Source: GCA-2684655 sp045105235
Lineage (GTDB): Bacteria; Planctomycetota; UBA1135; UBA2386
Reading direction: 5' to 3'
Assembly (NCBI GenBank): GCA_045105235.1
Contig: JBGCDH010000029.1
Location: 1-64,000, forward strand
Length of the DNA stretch: 64,000 bases
Each line of letters starts with the position of its first letter. Position 1 is the stretch's first letter. Under the pieces are notes generated by a model. The model was not told the origin of the DNA. It did not search any database and saw nothing but the letters and a program-made list of their open reading frames with translations. A program made the translations under genes and the position numbers. Positions 63,086-64,000 of the stretch are shown in pieces.

Positions 63086-64000
63086 CTACCGCACGACCAC
63101 GTCGCCATATTCGATCGCTTCGACCCTGAGCGCCGTCGACCGCAGTGCCCCGGCCCGTACGCGCACCTTGCCGGACCACGGCACCCACGACTGCACCGGC
63201 CCGCGCAGCACGCCATCCTTGTCGCTTCGCGCACGACGGAGCATGGGCCACGCAACGGCGATGGCGACGCGTTCGCGCGTCCATCCCTCCGCTCCGCGCA
63301 GCGCCCCGCCAAAGCCCCATGGCCCATCCTGCTCCAAGTAGGCCCCGGCAACCGGCGCGCCATCGACATCGACGACCCGACACGTGAGCACCGAGACGGG
63401 CTCGAGCGCTAGATCCTTGGCGATCAAGCCTTGGTCCGATCGCACCGTCGTGAAGGCAGCGTGGGCACGGCCATCGGTTGCGTAGATCATGTAGCGAGAC
63501 ACCTCTTCCGGGCCAAGCAACACTTCGAGTCGTCCGTCGAGCCCCGCGGCACAAGCCAGCTCGAACACGCGCAGCAAAGAGCTCTCATCGGACAGCCGTG
63601 AAAGCCCGACCTGGGCGCCGCCGCCGATGCCGCCATGCTCATCGCGAATCTGCAGTTGGTAGCGAGCAAGCGAAGCCAGGTCAAAGCGCTCGCCATCGGG
63701 CGGTGCACGTGCAAGTTCTATGCAGACCACGCGCGGCGATCCGCTCTCACCCGCACCAGGCACGAGGTGAAGCACGAGCAGCGACGGGCGAAAGCGGCTC
63801 GGCATCGCGCAACGCAGCTGTCCATCGGCATACGTCACCGGCAGCACACACGTTGACGAGGGACCCGAATCGTCATCGTAGCTGCGCATTTGGCCACGCA
63901 CGTGCGCATACACGAGTTCGCGCGGCGCCACACCCAGCACGGACCAGCATCGCACCAGCTCGCGGTGCATGGGCACTTCGTATTCATCGGCGAGAAGAAG
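63086..64000 (-). CDS. C-terminal part of a large protein of unknown function (cut by window edge)
   Basis: The reading frame stays open to the end of the window, so the N-terminus is missing; the Met at 63976 is internal. The visible ~304 residues have beta-rich character with short strand-turn patterns (RLEVLLGPEEVSRYMIYATD, then VSVLTCRVVDVDGAPVAGAY). The second is typical of a carboxypeptidase regulatory-like/CarboxypepD_reg domain ('G-V-V-D-x-G-x-P-V-x-G-A'), and the chain ends in VEAIEYGDVVVR. It may be a surface protein with several such domains upstream. No catalytic motif was seen in the part available. Confidence 0.6.
   Translation of the reverse strand, partial: LLLADEYEVPMHRELVRCWSVLGVAPRELVYAHVRGQMRSYDDDSGPSSTCVLPVTYADGQLRCAMPSRFRPSLLVLHLVPGAGESGSPRVVCIELARAPPDGERFDLASLARYQLQIRDEHGGIGGGAQVGLSRLSDESSLLRVFELACAAGLDGRLEVLLGPEEVSRYMIYATDGRAHAAFTTVRSDQGLIAKDLALEPVSVLTCRVVDVDGAPVAGAYLEQDGPWGFGGALRGAEGWTRERVAIAVAWPMLRRARSDKDGVLRGPVQSWVPWSGKVRVRAGALRSTALRVEAIEYGDVVVR

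Overview
The window looks like a chromosomal segment of a Planctomycetota-type bacterium. This rests on high G+C, an ECF sigma factor of the 'X6' type beside a Ser/Thr kinase with a WD40-like sensor, a formylglycine sulfatase, an ammonium-transporter/histidine-kinase fusion, a heparinase II/III-like enzyme, tandem ELWxxDGT-repeat giants, and many exported proteins sharing a Cys-containing C-terminal domain. No rRNA, tRNA, CRISPR array, transposase or phage gene was recognised.

Layout. 0-9 kb: end of an EI24/CysZ-like membrane protein, a secreted repeat protein, and a signalling block of ECF sigma factor, membrane propeller protein and convergent Ser/Thr kinase. 9-16.2 kb: a 58-aa Cys-rich protein missing from ordinary length-filtered calls, a CLCA-like metallopeptidase, a sulfatase, a decayed DUF4132-type gene, an SGNH hydrolase and two glycosyltransferases. 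16.1-17.2 kb: a truncated AraC regulator and a truncated VOC gene joined head to head. 17-30 kb: a di-haem peroxidase, three secreted structural proteins, a purple-acid-phosphatase-like protein with a CBM9-like tail, and a GAF-PAS-histidine kinase-receiver. 30-38 kb: a membrane protein of unknown function, Amt-HK-REC, a CvpA-like protein and a large exported protein. 38-50.4 kb: SRPBCC/ArsR pair, two serine hydrolases, a frameshifted secreted gene, a candidate selenoprotein, a HEAT/propeller protein, a DinB-cupin fusion, a heparinase-like enzyme, RidA, a class A beta-lactamase and a methyltransferase. 50.7-64 kb: two tandem ELWxxDGT giants, two divergent exported HEAT-like proteins, and the C-terminal end of a protein that runs off the window.

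The most exciting candidate is at 41580-42629. This is a secreted, thioredoxin-like reading frame with one in-frame TGA after a Cys. A perfect 7-bp hairpin lies 17 nt after the TGA, with a 5-nt loop carrying G at its second position. That layout is what a bacterial SECIS element should look like, so this may be an exported selenoprotein; a nonsense mutation is the alternative. The second novelty is a small dispersed element with the terminal motif AGTGTCGTGCATCTG. In three places its first three bases form the TAG stop codon of the preceding gene, and two copies hold a strong internal palindrome.

Most genes appear to be single transcription units. Likely co-transcribed sets are 13459-16139, 38414-39206 and 38208-35225 (minus strand). 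Several genes are visibly decayed, which suggests ongoing gene loss. Family assignments come from motif recognition only; no database search was run.
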